DNA of 64,000 nucleotides, taken from assembly GCA_034687125.1 (NCBI GenBank), contig JAQGBZ010000184.1, forward strand, positions 59,075 through 123,074, in the 5' to 3' direction. Origin of the DNA: Neelides folsomi (Eukaryota; Arthropoda; Collembola; Neelipleona; Neelidae). Position numbers and translations under genes: made by a program. Below, in pieces: positions 24,497-37,940 of the stretch. The notes under the pieces are model-generated. The model was not told where the DNA came from. It made no database searches and was given only the letters and a program-made list of their open reading frames with translations. The first letter of the stretch is position 1. Each line of letters opens with the position of its first letter.

Positions 24497-25589
24497 TGTT
24501 CATGAAGTACTTTGATATTATTTGATCAACAATAAACTATAACCTTATCGAATCAGCTTTACCACCATTACTTTAATTTTTATTATTATGATTAACCTCA
24601 ATCAATGTAAATTTAATTTATATTTATTTTACGATAGAATTTTTTTCGATGCTTGAAGAGGGAAAGCTTGTAAAGAACGGCATTTGGACAAGTTCTAGTC
24701 TCTCCCTACTTTCGATGCAACTTTAGAAGAATTTGGGAGAAATAGAATTCAGAATTCTCTCAAATCTTAAAACATTACAGTTTAAAGATTTAAAGAGCCT
24801 TTAGCTCATAATAGAGTTGGCCATTATTACTTAGCGCAAAACAAGGTTTACGACGTTAATGACATAGGGCCGTTATGGCCTTTATGCATAAATTATAAAT
24901 ACTCGCAAATAAATGCAAAGTGAACGTGTCTTGAAATGCCAACTTTTATTAAATCTCTCCCGTTTTTAGCGATAAAGGAGACGCGACGCTTGAATTTACA
25001 CACAACAATTATTTTAAATGACTATTATTTATACCATTTATAAAAATAGGATTGAAAGTTTTGAATTAATTTTGATTTAAGACTAACTTTAAACAATATG
25101 TTGAAATAAAAGAAAACTATTTTTGCATTTAAGATCTTTAGAATGATGTAATATACATATTATATTGAATAATTATCAATTGCCTAAAAAGTGAAATTCA
25201 AGCATGCTTATAAAAATGAACTATTATTGTATAATATAATATAACAGAACATTAACCACATTAACTGGCGTAATTAACAACATTATTTATTATAAGGAAG
25301 TAGAAGAAAAGATTATAACTTTTTTCAATAACTTTTATATGTAAAAGTATGATATTACATAAATTCATTCCCTCTGACTTTAACATCCATTATATTATAC
25401 ATGTTAGATATATAGTCTAAAATAAGGTAATAATAATAAAAAATATTAATTAATTAATGAAAAACAGGGTTTCACCTCATTTTGCTAGTAGGTACTTCAT
25501 CACTATATCATCTACTTTTTTAACCCATGGACCACAAAATGATATAATATTGTTATACCATAAATTAATTGTTAATTGTACAAGACGAA
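24497..25589. other. Intergenic between NUP54 and CTDP1
   Basis: Contains the NUP54 promoter side (minus strand, upstream of 24496) and the CTDP1 3' UTR. Very AT-rich from 25000 on; no coding exon supported. Confidence 0.5.
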
Positions 25590-28500
25590 TTATTCAAAGA
25601 GTCCTTCTTTCGACTCTTGAGAGTCTTCAAGGAATTCTCTTTCGAGAGCTCTCGCCATCCAATCGTCTTCTCCATCGTCTCTCCCATCATCGTCATCCGA
25701 ATCTTCATTGGTTAGATTGAGGCAGTCAAGATCAGAAGGAAGAGGTTCACCACGGCGAAATTTGGAGCTTAGAGGTTCATCTGTCTCTGTTTCAGTTTCT
25801 GTCCTTTCAGGATGTTTCCTTTTATTTCGGAACATTTCAGAATCACAAGAAGAGTCCATGGTTTTGCTGTTATCACCTCCCATTTCTTAAAATATGAATA
25901 TTTTTACATATGAATATGAATACATTAACATACACATTTTGTACAAGATTACAGATTTTTCTTTTTCTTTTTTACAGTTCAAGTTAATCATTTTTAAATA
26001 AATTACTAATTTTTAATTTATTAATTACCAGAATCCGAATTGGGAGAAGAGGAAGTCTTTTCAATTTCATTACTAGGATTTGCTAGTGTCGATGCTTGAA
26101 AATTGGCTACATTGGAAGACAAGCTGCTCCTTGACTTTTTCTTTCTTGGTTGGGGAACATGTTTGGTTTCAGTTTCGCCGAATGTTTCGCTACTGCTGCT
26201 ACTACTATCACTCTCATTGCATATATCATCAACCTAGTTATTTAGATAAAATAGTTAGGAAACTGCAATGGCACGTCCAATATCAATACATTTAAAGTTT
26301 AAATTAAATAATATTTTACCTCATTCCCCATCTTTTCTATTTCATCCATGGAAAATGAAAGTAGTGGATTTATAGTGTCCATAAATCTCCCACTTGGAGT
26401 TCTTTCCTTTCGACCTGCTGCGACTTTTTCACCCAATGCGCCTTAAATAACAAAATATTATGAATTTCAGGTTTACTTATATTTTCGTAATTTTATCATA
26501 AGTCTTATTTTATTGAATAACTCTACACAATAATCTATAATACAAATGTACGAACATTATAAATAAATAATTAAATACCAGTTGTTGAGGAAGGAACTGA
26601 ATCTGCGGTTCTGAGCTCAGGAGCCGAACAATGTGGTGGTGGTTGTCTTTTGATGTTGGACTTCTTAAGAGGAAACACGATCTCGTCCACTTTCTCCCAT
26701 CGCTCAGCACAAGACCAAAGCCAATTAGGATTCACAATATGAATCCCTTTAGCCCGCCGTGCTTCATTAACTTTAGCTGTCCCAGGACGAGCCGCGACGA
26801 GATGAGTTGTAGCTTCTGGTCCCTTCGCCACAATTGTATTGCTAACCGTTGCACCAAGACCAACTGCGATAGAATATGGTCGACTGCTCTCGATTTTCTC
26901 TTGCATTGGAACAACACCACTAAACACGATTCTCACCCCCTGTACATATAAACAAATTGTTCAAATTATGTAAATAAAGTTTCTATTATATAAAAATATG
27001 ATTTTACAAACAAATATATTCAAGTTAATAATTTTTATACCAATAACTTTGAAAATTTACCTTTAACACTTTCCTTCTCACATATGGAATCACATTTTTA
27101 ACGTCAGGAATTGTATTTTCTCCACGGCTTTTCATCCCATCATAGAGATTGTAAAATGCTGCGTGAATTCCTCTGAGGATTTCTTCAAGGTACAAAAGGT
27201 AATCGTCCGGATCTTCAACTTTTAATTTAGTTGGTCCTTCAACAGTCGGTACTTCAGCGGTCGAGTCACATTCCTCGGGGCCTTTGGGAATTGCTTCAGA
27301 AGTGCTCACATCAGTTGACAAAATCTCACTAGAGGTTTGAAGCTCCACTTCAATCGCTTTTGCTTCATTATCCTCAGACTTTTCAGAAGGCTTTTCGAGA
27401 ACAGTATCAGGTTTTTCTATTTAGGTAATAATTCAATAATTTAAAAAATTAGCTAAATCGAAAAATATTGTATCTATACCATATATTGTATTAAAATATA
27501 AAAATACCATTTTGGGGCTTTGTTTCTTCATCACGAGAAATTGACTTTGTATCAGGTGGATCCGGAGGCCCCAAACGACTTTCTTCATCGTCAATATCAC
27601 CTTCATTGGCGGCTTCGGAAGTATCAGGTTCATCTCTCTTATCCTTCTCACTATCGCTCTCGTCATCACTCATGTCGAGATCCTTTGACACCTCCTTAAT
27701 GTTCACAGTTGTCGGATTTGGCGTTGACGTGGACGGAGCCTCCTTTTCCGGCTTAACTTCCACAGGTGTAAACTCGAATCCTAAAGGATTCAATTCCGTT
27801 TTTGCCAGTCCGGGCGGAGCATGGATGTCCCCAGTGTGTTTGAAGAAATGATAGGGCTTCACTTGAACGAGATTGGGAGCGGAGGACCAGACATCATCCC
27901 GGTCATCAATTATACAAACCATATGGTCCCCATGTGGGAAGAGATCTCGAAGATTCGCTGTCTTTGAGTTTTGAGAGAAACACTCCTCTCGAGAGAGAAT
28001 GCGATGAGAAAAGAGCTTCCCATCTGGATCCAATTGATGAGCGATCGTATGAGCGTAATTCCTTGTTCCAAACGTGCAAATGTGAAGCTCGAAATTACGA
28101 CTCACATTTTCGAGAAATTTGCTAGTTAGTGGTCGTAGTCGTGTGTGATACCAAACACCACCATGCCCGACAAGTTGGAAGTGAAACACATCCTGTAAAC
28201 GATAAAAAACTTAATAAAATATACTAATTGTAATTCCCAATTCATTTTGCTATTATTTGCCGATTTTATTGTACAGATGCTTTATACCTATGTATTTTAC
28301 TTATATTTACTTTAATTAAGGAATTAAGATTAAAATGTATCGGCTTATTACTTCAAGATTCTGTGGAACATTGTCATTCGTTGTATGAATGAGAGTTTGA
28401 TCGAGGTCTACCAGAAGTGCGAGTTTTCTTTGACGGAGTAAACGTTTTTCTTCTTCTTTACCTAATTGATGAGCTTGCTAAAACATAAAATTGGCTTAAA

Positions 28501-29223
28501 ATCTCATTTAAGTAATAAATGAAATTAATAAATAATTTCATATTTTTAGTATATAGGAAATAGATATAAAATTAAGAGAACACATTATAATTACCTCAAG
28601 AGAGACTTTGAGATCTGGGACGGTGTGAATCATGGAGACAGACGCAAGTCCCGAAGACGGAGCTTCTTCAAGCTTTCGGAGGTCTTGACCACACTCTGCA
28701 CACATGTCACGCATCACGGTTGGGTGTTGACATTCGCTCAATAATACAATCACACTCCTAAAAATCAACAAAAAGAAATATTAAAATTTAGCCAAAAAAT
28801 TTCCGTTAATATTAATTTATTTAATAGTACTTTTGATCTTAACAGTACTAAAGTATTCCAAAAAATGCCAACATATCAAAGATATATAAAAAAATTCCTT
28901 CGGCGTTTAAATTTAAATTAAAAATATAATCTTAATTTGTAAACATTTGTAAAATATGAAGTAAAAATTTAATTAATTTTAAAAATAATTAAAAAAATTT
29001 TATAATTATTTATTTACCCTTGTCGAAGGACATCACCCTTTTGTGCGATAATTTTCTGTACAACTCCTGTGGCGGGTGAGTCGAATCGGAGGGGCGGGTC
29101 GGCGGCGGGAGCTCCTTCGGGGACATAGAGGAGCATGGGTTTGTTTTTCAAAACAAAGGACCCTTCCTTGACCTTCCATGCTGTCACAGTGGCAGGCAAA
29201 GGGTTGGTGAAGGGGATCTCCAT
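25590..29223 (-). CDS. CTDP1: RNA polymerase II CTD phosphatase FCP1
   Basis: Nuclear Ser/Thr phosphatase that removes phosphates from the Pol II C-terminal domain to recycle the enzyme. Exons: 29223-29018, 28757-28595, 28477-28352, about 28192-27508, 27416-27061, 26939-26579, 26441-26320, 26233-26029, 25885-25590; about 839 residues. Seen in order: an N-terminal biotinyl/lipoyl-like segment (about 1-85), the CAECGQDL cysteine motif, the HAD/FCP catalytic motif DLDQT (D147, D149) in LALLVDLDQTLIHTT, the catalytic-domain stretch SHRILSREEC and the acidic pair in MVCIIDDRDDVW. A Glu/Ser-rich linker, a BRCT domain (exon 6, about 513-610, with NPNWLWSCAERW) and an acidic C-terminal tail ending near EFLEDSQESKEGLFE follow; such a tail contacts TFIIF in the family. 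All catalytic residues are present. Its 5' end is 275 bp from the start of the CENP-L-like gene. Confidence 0.93.
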
Positions 29224-29498
29224 AATGCGAATTATTATTTAATTTCGCAATTTTTTTGATTTCTTGGGTCGCCCTTCTGCAGGCCACACTCTTGGGGTTC
29301 GTGGGAGTGACGCCGCGCAGGAGCCGCCGCGCAGCCACACACCAATCTAAAATCTCTCAAATCTTCTGGCCGCGGAATCGCAATCTCAATTATTCATTCA
29401 CACAGAAGAGATCAGATTTCATTCCAATTCGCAATTCGCTTACTCGCTTCACAAGATCTCATTCGTTTTCATCACCAGATATTTGAGACAGCCAAAAA
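29224..29498. promoter_or_regulatory. Shared divergent promoter, CTDP1 / CENPL-like
   Basis: The two start codons are 275 bp apart on opposite strands. The spacer is relatively GC-rich for this window (CGCCGCGCAGG, GGCCGCGGAAT), as usual for a bidirectional housekeeping promoter. No TATA box is evident. The assignment rests on geometry and composition only. Confidence 0.6.
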
Positions 29499-31078
29499 AT
29501 GAAGTACAATTCTCAGTATACAGATGAAGACGTTATCAAACGTAAGTCGGTATATTGTATTTTGAATATTGCAATTTGGCAAAAGGTTCATATTCCAATA
29601 TGTATCTACATAATCTTTCTAGGTCTATCTATACCTATACGACTATGTAAATTAATGTATAATTAGTGTAGTTAAATGTATAGTTAGAGTTTGGCTAGTC
29701 AGGATAGACGTCTAGAACTAGAGTTAGATAGGTTCAAATGGAATACATAGCTGAAAAAATGGACAATAAATGTAATAATGAATAATTGCGAATTATTAAA
29801 TTTTAGATATTCTTGGAAGTAGTACATACATCTTCAAGTGCACACCAATGACATTTGAACCACTCTCTTTCAATGACATCAAAACGAATTTGAATGCTGA
29901 AGCTGTCACAAAACTGGAGGGCAAACTATCGTCAACTATGACCGCTTTGTCTGGTAAAAGCTACGCGAAATGTCGTATCATTCAAGGAGGATCCGACTTT
30001 CGTCGATTCAATGCTCTTTTCATTGGGATTTCTGGATCGCCTGAATCGTTCAATGAAGATGGTTCTACTAAAGATTTGTAATTTATTTGTCCAAAAAAAC
30101 ATTTTCGCATAAAAATAATTGATTACGTATATGTATAATATAATGTATAAAAAATAATTCCATATAACAAAATCATTCACATATTAGGTATTCAGTTAAT
30201 TATTCGTAATATTATATCGATTGTTCTTTTTAGAGAATTGAAATTCTTTTGCTTATTTTTTGGGATCATTAATAAAGAAGACGCCAAAGAGACCTCGATT
30301 CATTTTCCCATTTGCATTCGAGGAGGAAATAAAAAGGCGATTACATTGGCTGAAGACGTGCTTAAGAAACAACTGCAATTTTCAATGAGAGAGATTATGC
30401 CAAACAATACTTTCTTGATCTCTCTCTTTGTAACTTGGCTCTTAAAATTTGAAAATGCCAATTTTAAAACGGACAATAATAATTTGACAATTACGGCTAG
30501 TGCACCAAATGAAAAGAAGCTTGAGGTCGAAATTAATCTGAATATGATTAAACTACAGAGGTAATATAACAATACTACCGTTAACTTCAAGTAAATTGCA
30601 AGTCTTTATGAAACTTATGATTCAAATTAAAATTATTACAACAGTTACATTTAAAATTATAAAGAAATAAAGTATTGTTCAATAATCTTTATTTGTTTTT
30701 TTAAATAAGCTTTTGGAAATCGTTAAAACCTGGATTCTTCGAAAGTGATGATGCATTGAGAGTTTGGGACATCATTGAAACTGATTTAAAAAGTATATCG
30801 AGAACGAATATGAAGTATTATACTGATTATATAACAAAGCTATCCTTTGAAAAATCTTCCTTTGTTCTCACCAGAAATGGACAGCTTCAGGTATATAACT
30901 AAATAACTAATTAGACTAATTACATTATTCAATATTTTATTCGAAGAATTCAGCTCAACATTTAATGACTATTTTTATATTTAAATACATTAAACAGCTT
31001 GAATGGAAAAGCGAAACTCATAATGTCTTCGAAATGGTGAAAGCTCTTCTAACCGATATTGGTTATCTTTATTTTTAA
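29499..31078 (+). CDS. CENPL: CENP-L-like kinetochore protein
   Basis: Probable member of the CENP-L family of the constitutive centromere-associated network (the CENP-N/CENP-L pair binds the centromeric nucleosome). Exons: 29499-29541, 29807-30077, 30234-30560, 30710-30890, 30998-31078; in phase, 300 residues. Points of resemblance: a start segment STYIFKCTPMTFEPLSFNDI, a central FFCLFFGI followed by a charged stretch and a WLLKF helix, LEVEINLNMIKLQRSFWKSL, and a C-terminal helix FEMVKALLTDIGYLYF. Length and order fit CENP-L (vertebrate forms about 340). I recognise the family from pattern, not by search. Codon use and splice sites look normal. Confidence 0.6.
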
Positions 31079-32274
31079 CCAGGTAATTTATATATTTGAC
31101 TCGACTTGACAAATCAAACAAAGTTTATAGGATTATAATTTAATTTGTTATTAATGTGTTTTGATTATATTAATAGCAAGATGATGTCAGTCTCATTTTA
31201 CATGGATTTTCTACGGATAAAGTTAAAACTGATATGTATTTTCACTGAAATCTACGTATTTATTGTACTTAACTTACTTATTTTACTATTTAGTATTGAG
31301 ATTAAGTTAAGAAATGTGATTTTTGATTTATGTATGTTATCTTCACCTTTTAAGAAGATCAATCAAACTAATCAATTTAGCTTTATTACTTATAAATATT
31401 CAGTTTTTGAAATATAAAACACTTTATAATTTTCTCATTGCTCTTTGTTAATTCAGCTAATTAATAATATAAATATTTAGACTTTGTCAACTTAAGCCTG
31501 TGGTCTGTGGTGCCCTATTCCCTATTTTGAAAAAGTTTCAAATGCATTCGATCTGATGTAATTCTATAGACTGTTTAAAGATTCATATTTATCTTAATTA
31601 AAAATATACACAACAAATATTTTCGAATTAAATATTTAATCTTGATAATCATATAATCATTGATGAATAAACGTTAATCAAAAATGTAATATGCAACAAA
31701 TGTATTTTTTTATTTCTGCATGCATGGCGCATTTGGCGTACCATATAATAAGTAACATGAATGGGCGCATGGACTGGATAAAGGATAGTCTTTCAAATCA
31801 TCAGTTTTTTGCACTCAACATTCAATGAATGATTCAATGTTCATTCTAATACATAAAGACAGACCTAAAATATCGAGTGTCTTCATTTCTTCATTCGCCT
31901 ATGCAATGGATAAAAAATAATTATCCTTGCGAAATCCTTTTAATATAACCCAAAGAGGAAATGACATTTTGCTGATTGCAATAAAGAATTGGAAATTACA
32001 AGAAGGTAAAATCAGCTATTAGTACACTGAAAAAATATTCTATTTATTTTCTAAATACCTAATTGCTTCATTTTTCTTTAAAGATTATTAACTTGGCTTA
32101 TTACGTATTTGGGATTATTGTTATGAAAAGAAATTAGTTTTTATCTTCATCCTTCAGACCCTCTCTTTAAACTCTCATTTTGCGAAAGTAATATCTAATT
32201 CTTTTTCAATATTACTATTTTAAATTGATTCTAGTGCGGATGAAGTACCGAAGGGCGAGGGGGCCTTTGATTTA
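31079..32274. other. Intergenic, CENPL-like to DCAF11
   Basis: AT-rich; a 90-codon frame at 31145-31417 is hydrophobic and low complexity and is taken as chance. It should include the CENPL-like 3' UTR and the DCAF11 promoter/5' UTR; no site is recognisable. Confidence 0.45.
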
Positions 32275-35191
32275 ATGGGATCGAGTTCCAGTCGTGGAGG
32301 TGACGAACCTACAATAGAAAACGATTCCACGATGGACTCTGACAATGTTGACGAAAATTCCTCGGCTTCTGAATATGAGCGAAGTGCTGAGGATCTCATT
32401 TCAGTCTTCCAAATCCTAATTAGAAAGTGAGCCATTATGTTGATTTTAAATTAATGATTGATCTACTGTATTGGAGAATTGGCTAATTTTGTTTAATGCT
32501 TAATATTGTAGTGGTCAGATTCACATCATGAGTTCCGGTGAAGATGATTCCGAAGATGGTGCATATTCTCCTCGAACAAGATCACCAAAAGCTCCAAAAA
32601 TTCAACATCAACCAGACACATCGACAATACTCGTAAGGTCGAAAAGATTGAGAATATGCAACCATTAAGATCCGAAATTGATACGATGCTTGTTTCATTT
32701 TTAGGAGAATGACCTTCATGTAAGGCTAAGCAGACATAAGAATCAACCCAAAGGGTTGACTCAACTGCTTGCTGCAAGAGAGGTTCAAACATGAAATTTA
32801 TTATTTACTCTTTACAATTTAACTCATTTTAATTCAAAAGATAATGAGCAAAATCAGAAAATTCTAATTATTTAAATTTTTTAGCTTGGTGGAGTTTTCG
32901 AGGGGCCGGAACAAAAGAGGTTTTGATTATTCAACAATCTTATAATTCTTATTTATACCAAACTCCCAAGATTATTCATCATCATCACTATTATCATTAA
33001 TGTCTTAACTAAATTGTCTACAATCTTAATTTTTGCAGCAACTTTTCATCACATTTTCTTCCAAATACAATAAAGAGGATTGCAAACTTTGGGCATAAAG
33101 CTTTCTGTGGTTCATATTCGAAGTCTGGAGATATTTTTCTTAGTGCAGCGCAAGGTAAATTTTTAAACACTGATATGTATGAATAACATTTTAATGCCTT
33201 TTTAGTATATTATAGTCTTTATCATTTCCACAAAGCTCCAATTAATTACAAACTTAAATGACATTATAACTATATAGTAAAAATATTACTTTCCTTGATT
33301 TCATAGATCGGAATATACGGATATACGAGACAGGTGGTGGTAGATTTTCCTTAATTAAACAGATTCAAGCAAGGTAAACTGATTTTTATAAAAAAGCAAA
33401 AGAACGTAATCTTAATTTTTCTTTCCATTCATGTATGGAATTTAAACTATAATTTGATTTTACAGAGACGTTGGTTGGAGCGTGCTGGACACAGCTTTTT
33501 CTCCAGATGGTCGTCATATTGTTTATTCATCCTGGTCAGAATGCAGTGAGCAAATACTTTACTTTAAATCTAATTTGATAAACTCTGATGTAATAAATAT
33601 TACATTTTTAAACTTCTTTCATGTTTGAATAGTACATATGGTGAGCATATATGGAGAGACTGAGCGACAAGAAAGCCTTTGTCTGTGCCCTGATAACCGT
33701 CGGTTTGCCATCTTTTCTCTTGTATTTTCTGACGATGGAGTGGAAATACTCGGAGGTGCAAATGATGGGTACCTGTATATATATAATCGAGAGTCCAACG
33801 AACGGGTCTTGAAGGTGCGAACTCAATTTATAATTAAAAAAAATGGCTAACATGTAGGTAAATTAACATTATTATAAGAGTTATAATAATAATAATAATA
33901 AATTTCAGATTGCTGGACATGAAGATGACGTGAATTCCGTTTCCTTTGCTGATGAATCCTCACACATTTTATATTCCGCTGCAGATGATGGGTTATGCAA
34001 GGTAAACGCAAAGGGATTTTAAGTTAATTATCTAACTAAATATTTACACATTAGTACAAGTACACGCAATATGAGAAAACGGATTAATAATTTTGATTTT
34101 TTAAGGTTTGGGATCGTCGTACTTTGAATGAAAGTGATCCACGACCCGTCGGCATTTTCGCTGGACACATTGATGGGATCACTTACGTTGAAGGCAAGAG
34201 AGACGGTCGTTACCTTTTGACCAACTCCAAAGATCAAAGCATTAAATTATGGGACATGCGATTATTTTCTTCTGATCAAGCCGTCCGAAATACGCGCAAA
34301 GCAGTGATAGAACAATCTTGGGATTACAGGTAGAAGAATTTGAGTGATTATTTATAGTTTAACAGCAAATGTGATTCTCTACTTTTGAAACACTGGGTGC
34401 TGCATAACTATAAGTTTTCATTATAATAAATTGTTATTAAATTATTTAAAATTATTTCAGGTGGCAGCGAGTTCCAAAAAGATGTAATTTTCTTCTAAAT
34501 TCATTCATGCTTACCTAAATATTTAGCTATTAAATAGTATAAGTATTTGTGAACAATGTAATTTATTAAACAAGCTAATGGAATTGCTTTATTGTAGTAT
34601 GTATTGAGAGACGACCATTTGAAGGCGATACGTCCGTAATGACCTATCGGGGTCATTCAGTCCTAAACACGCTTATTAGAGCAAAGTTTTCTCCTGGTGC
34701 AACGACCGAGCAGAGATATGTAATTTCAAATATAAACAATGCTTTACTATAAAACATTTGTTAAATATCGTGACCTTTAGATTTACACTGGATGTGCTGC
34801 CGGTCGAGTTGTGATTTATGACCTTCTGAGCGGAGAAATTGTGAAGATTTTAAGGGGCCACAAGGCCTGTGTTCGTGACGTTTCTTGGCATCCTCACAGA
34901 GCTGAGATTGTTTCGACTTCTGTAAATACAAATATAACTTATTGTTAATCAATAGAATCTGTTATATTATTTTGGAATAAATTGATTGATTATCCTTTTT
35001 TTAATTTTGAATAGTGGGACAATAGTTTAGGCCTGTGGACGTATGAAGGACGCCACTACATTGATTCTGACGAAGAGACTGTCGGCTACCTCGAACCTGA
35101 TGAGGGAAACCGTCCACCCCGCCGTTCCACTCGACTTGCGGAGAAAGAACGACAAAGATCCGTCAATCATCACGCATCACAAGCCCTATAG
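32275..35191 (+). CDS. DCAF11: DDB1- and CUL4-associated factor 11 (WD40)
   Basis: Substrate receptor of the CUL4-DDB1 ubiquitin ligase, known in the family to act on Nrf/SKN-1. Exons approx.: 32275-32426, 32512-32632, 32705-32782, 32885-32919, 33039-33154, 33307-33373, 33466-33545, 33633-33813, 33909-34001, 34106-34329, 34461-34483, 34598-34719, 34781-34921, 35015-35191; about 536 residues. The start MGSSSSRGGDE and the acidic N-terminus match the family. WD repeats read KAFCGSYSKSGDIFLSAAQD, DVGWSVLDTAFSPDGRHI, ILGGANDGYLYIYNRESNER, AGHEDDVNSVSFAD, VWDRRTLNESDPRPVGIFAG, NSKDQSIKLWD, and near the end GHKACVRDVSWHP. The VWDRR motif is the DWD-type DDB1-contact box. The 23-nt exon at 34461 is the least certain. 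Ends with a basic tail RRSTRLAEKERQR. Confidence 0.93.
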
Positions 35192-35609
35192 ACACGCTCA
35201 CTAGAATTTTATTCGCGCGGTTTTTACCTTTACAATTTAATTATGATGTACAATATTAATTCATTTTATTCTTTAATTTCTTTATTATTAATATAATTAA
35301 TATATTTAATAACAATATTGCAGTTTAGATTTTAAAATATTTAACTTATTATATTATCATACATTCATTATGAATGCGATAAAGCTAAATAAATGTTATC
35401 TTCTTCAAAAACCTTGAACTTTTATTTTCATTGTTAGTAAAAAAAAAAGTAAAATTGAACACATTTATTATAATTTTTTCATTATTATTTACGTACAGGA
35501 TAGAAGTATTCATTTTACAAAATATTTAGTTTCATCCATTAAAAATACTTTAAAATTGAAATTACAAAAAATACGGTTATTTAAAATTTTTTTCTTATAA
35601 TTAAAATTA

Positions 35610-37106
35610 TTACTGAAGCATACAATTTTCCAAATCACTCCCAAGTAATCGACCATAAACTTCTCCAAACTTTTCACGAATTTCATCCACTGAAATCAAA
35701 ATCGTTTAATTAAAAAAACCCATTAATTTTTAAAAAAACATATTTTATCATGGGTATTTTTTTAATATCCAAACTTCATTATTTATACCTCGACGACGGA
35801 CGTTTCCAACTGTTACAATTGCCTTTGGAATCGAAAACTCTTCATCCGTTCCATTTACATGAGCTGGAATTCCAATGAGGAGATCAACATCAGGGGTTTT
35901 CCCCATCACCATTTCTTCAGCCAGGTCAACAAGACGAGTGAGATCGGAAAGAGTAAGATCGAGTTGTGCCATAAGAGTTTTCAGAGAACTTTCATCTTCT
36001 TCTCTGTTCTTTGCCTCTTTCAATTCGTCCAATGCTTTCTCGAGCTCTTCTTCCTTTGAAGCAAGTCTTGAGAGCGATTCTAATAAACCACAAAAAAGTA
36101 TCTCAATAATTGTTTAATCACAGGAAAGTCAACATTTACTTATTGGTAACTTTAAAATAAGTTAGATTGAAAACAGTGATTATTCCAAATACCTTTTAAA
36201 GCTTTTTCCGTTGCTTTCCGAGATGCGTTCATTTGATACAACTCTTCATCTTTCTTCTCTCTTTCGAATGAGAGCAATTCAATGGTTCCTCTCAACTCTT
36301 TACATTCAGAAGACGATTTCTCATCTCTTTTCCTCAAGTTTTCGACGAGTGATTTTAGACGACGGGACTCTATTAACAATCCTCCATCGTTTATGTCTTC
36401 ATTTGATTTGGCTTCCTCCAACCTATCAACCCAATTGATTTATTATTTACATGTTTTAAGATAAAATCAGTTAAGATTATAAAAAGAATCCATTCTAGGT
36501 ATAAAAATAGATTACCTAATCAATGCTTCTTCATGAAGCTCTTGTAAATGAAAAAGATCTTCCTGAAGTTTTCCAGCTCTTCCTCGTGCTTTAACCAGCC
36601 TTTGCTCCAGAACTTCGTTTCTTGCAAGGAGAGTCGCTGCTTTTTCCTCTGCTTCAATCATTTCTTCTCGTGATGGCAGTGTGGAAAGATAGGCTTTAAA
36701 TAAAAAAAAGTTAAAGCTCAAAAAGTTTACATTAATATCGAATTTTAAAGGTAGTTTAATGTTAATTATACATATAGCTCATACCTTCAATTCTTTCAGC
36801 CCGTTCTTCAGCTTTATTCTTGTCACGAATTGCGAGGGTTAATGCAGCTTTATATTCCTTTATATCTAACTTTTGTCTATGAAGTTCTTCGTTAAGGTCA
36901 GCTGCATGGGATTTGTGGGCAATGAGACTTGATTCATGACTTTCTATTAATGACTGTTGTTCAATTTCACTCGACGCAAGAAGATTCTCTAATTCTGATA
37001 TTCTGTTGACCGGATTGGTCCCTCCGTTAACTCCCGAATTCGAAAAGGTCAAGTTTTCGAGGTTAGAAATACGTGAGCGAAGTTCTTCAACGTCGAATTT
37101 TGCCAT
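35610..37106 (-). CDS. Coiled-coil protein, CEP85/CEP85L-like
   Basis: Exons: 37106-36785, 36693-36516, 36422-36193, 36079-35789, 35689-35610; all in phase, 366 residues. Nearly the whole protein is heptad-rich coiled coil with many Glu, Lys, Leu and Arg (for example AEEKAATLLARNEVLEQRLV). Near the C-terminus the coil gives way to TPDVDLLIGIP and then the end segment DEIREKFGEVYGRLLGSDLE followed by NCMLQ. A coil ending in a (D/N)xxLL(I/L)GI element followed by a short helix and an NCxxQ end recalls CEP85/CEP85L centrosomal proteins, but coiled coils make such likeness unsafe. Function therefore unassigned; centrosomal is my best guess. It is convergent with DCAF11 (419 bp between stops). Confidence 0.75.
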
Positions 37107-37940
37107 ATTAATATCGAATTGGAATGATCATATATTTGATAATGATGATTAATGATTAATTAGGAAACTGAAGTGGCCGGCTTAATTTTGAAATTTCTCT
37201 TAATGTTAGCTATCTATTAATGGTTAATGGTTAATTCTAATATCTTCTTTCAAATCACAATCACACAAAAATAGTTTGTTGGGTTTGACCCAACTTTAAT
37301 TCCTCCATATCTCTCTCATGTCCTTCTGATCAAAGCCAAATATCACTTGGTCTTTCGCCTTCCTTCTTTGAGTACTCTCTTCTTTAGTTATTTAATTATC
37401 AATCACTCTGCAAAAACTCCAAATATGCAAAATAAACCAGTAGAATGCACAAGTAAAAAGTCAAGAATAATACATTCGCGCGTATGAGTTTCAAACCCTA
37501 CATAAAATCATTTCATTCACGGCTTCATCATAGCTTGCTTCATTCCTGCTTCATTGGAACTTCTTTGCAAAATTCCTTTTTCACCCAACAACCTCAAATA
37601 TTTTGGAAATTTAATTAACTTGGAGCAGTGCACTGTATCAGAGTTAGCAAAGTTTGATTTCGGAAGTTCTATTAAAAGAAGTCATATAAAATCAACAATT
37701 CCACGATCTCCAATTACCACTAAACAGGTGAAATGAAATTTCAATAATATAGTAATTACAGATAAGTATTAATATTTAAGGATTAGGATTAATCAAGATA
37801 GTGAATTTAATTATTTTTTATAATAATATAATATTTACATCATAGATTATAATATTGTTCTAGATTGTTCATTGCCGTTTTAAGTATTAACAATTTATTG
37901 TGCAAATATTAACAATTTTTATTGTATTGCTTTTTCAGTC
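37107..37940. promoter_or_regulatory. Divergent promoter region, coiled-coil gene / RAMAC-like
   Basis: Spacer between two opposite starts. A run of about 180 nt ending at a donor-like CAG|GTGAAA (37731/37732), followed by an acceptor TTTTTCAG at 37938 just before the RAMAC-like ATG, suggests a non-coding 5' exon for the plus-strand gene. The frame open across 37554-37736 has no ATG and is out of frame with the gene, so it is treated as UTR. Confidence 0.4.

Noticed and set aside
31145-31417. 90-codon hydrophobic ORF
   Set aside because: AT-driven low-complexity composition, no splice context and no family features.
37554-37736. Upstream coding exon of the RAMAC-like gene
   Set aside because: No ATG in this frame, and splicing it to 37938 would enter a different frame; more likely 5' UTR.
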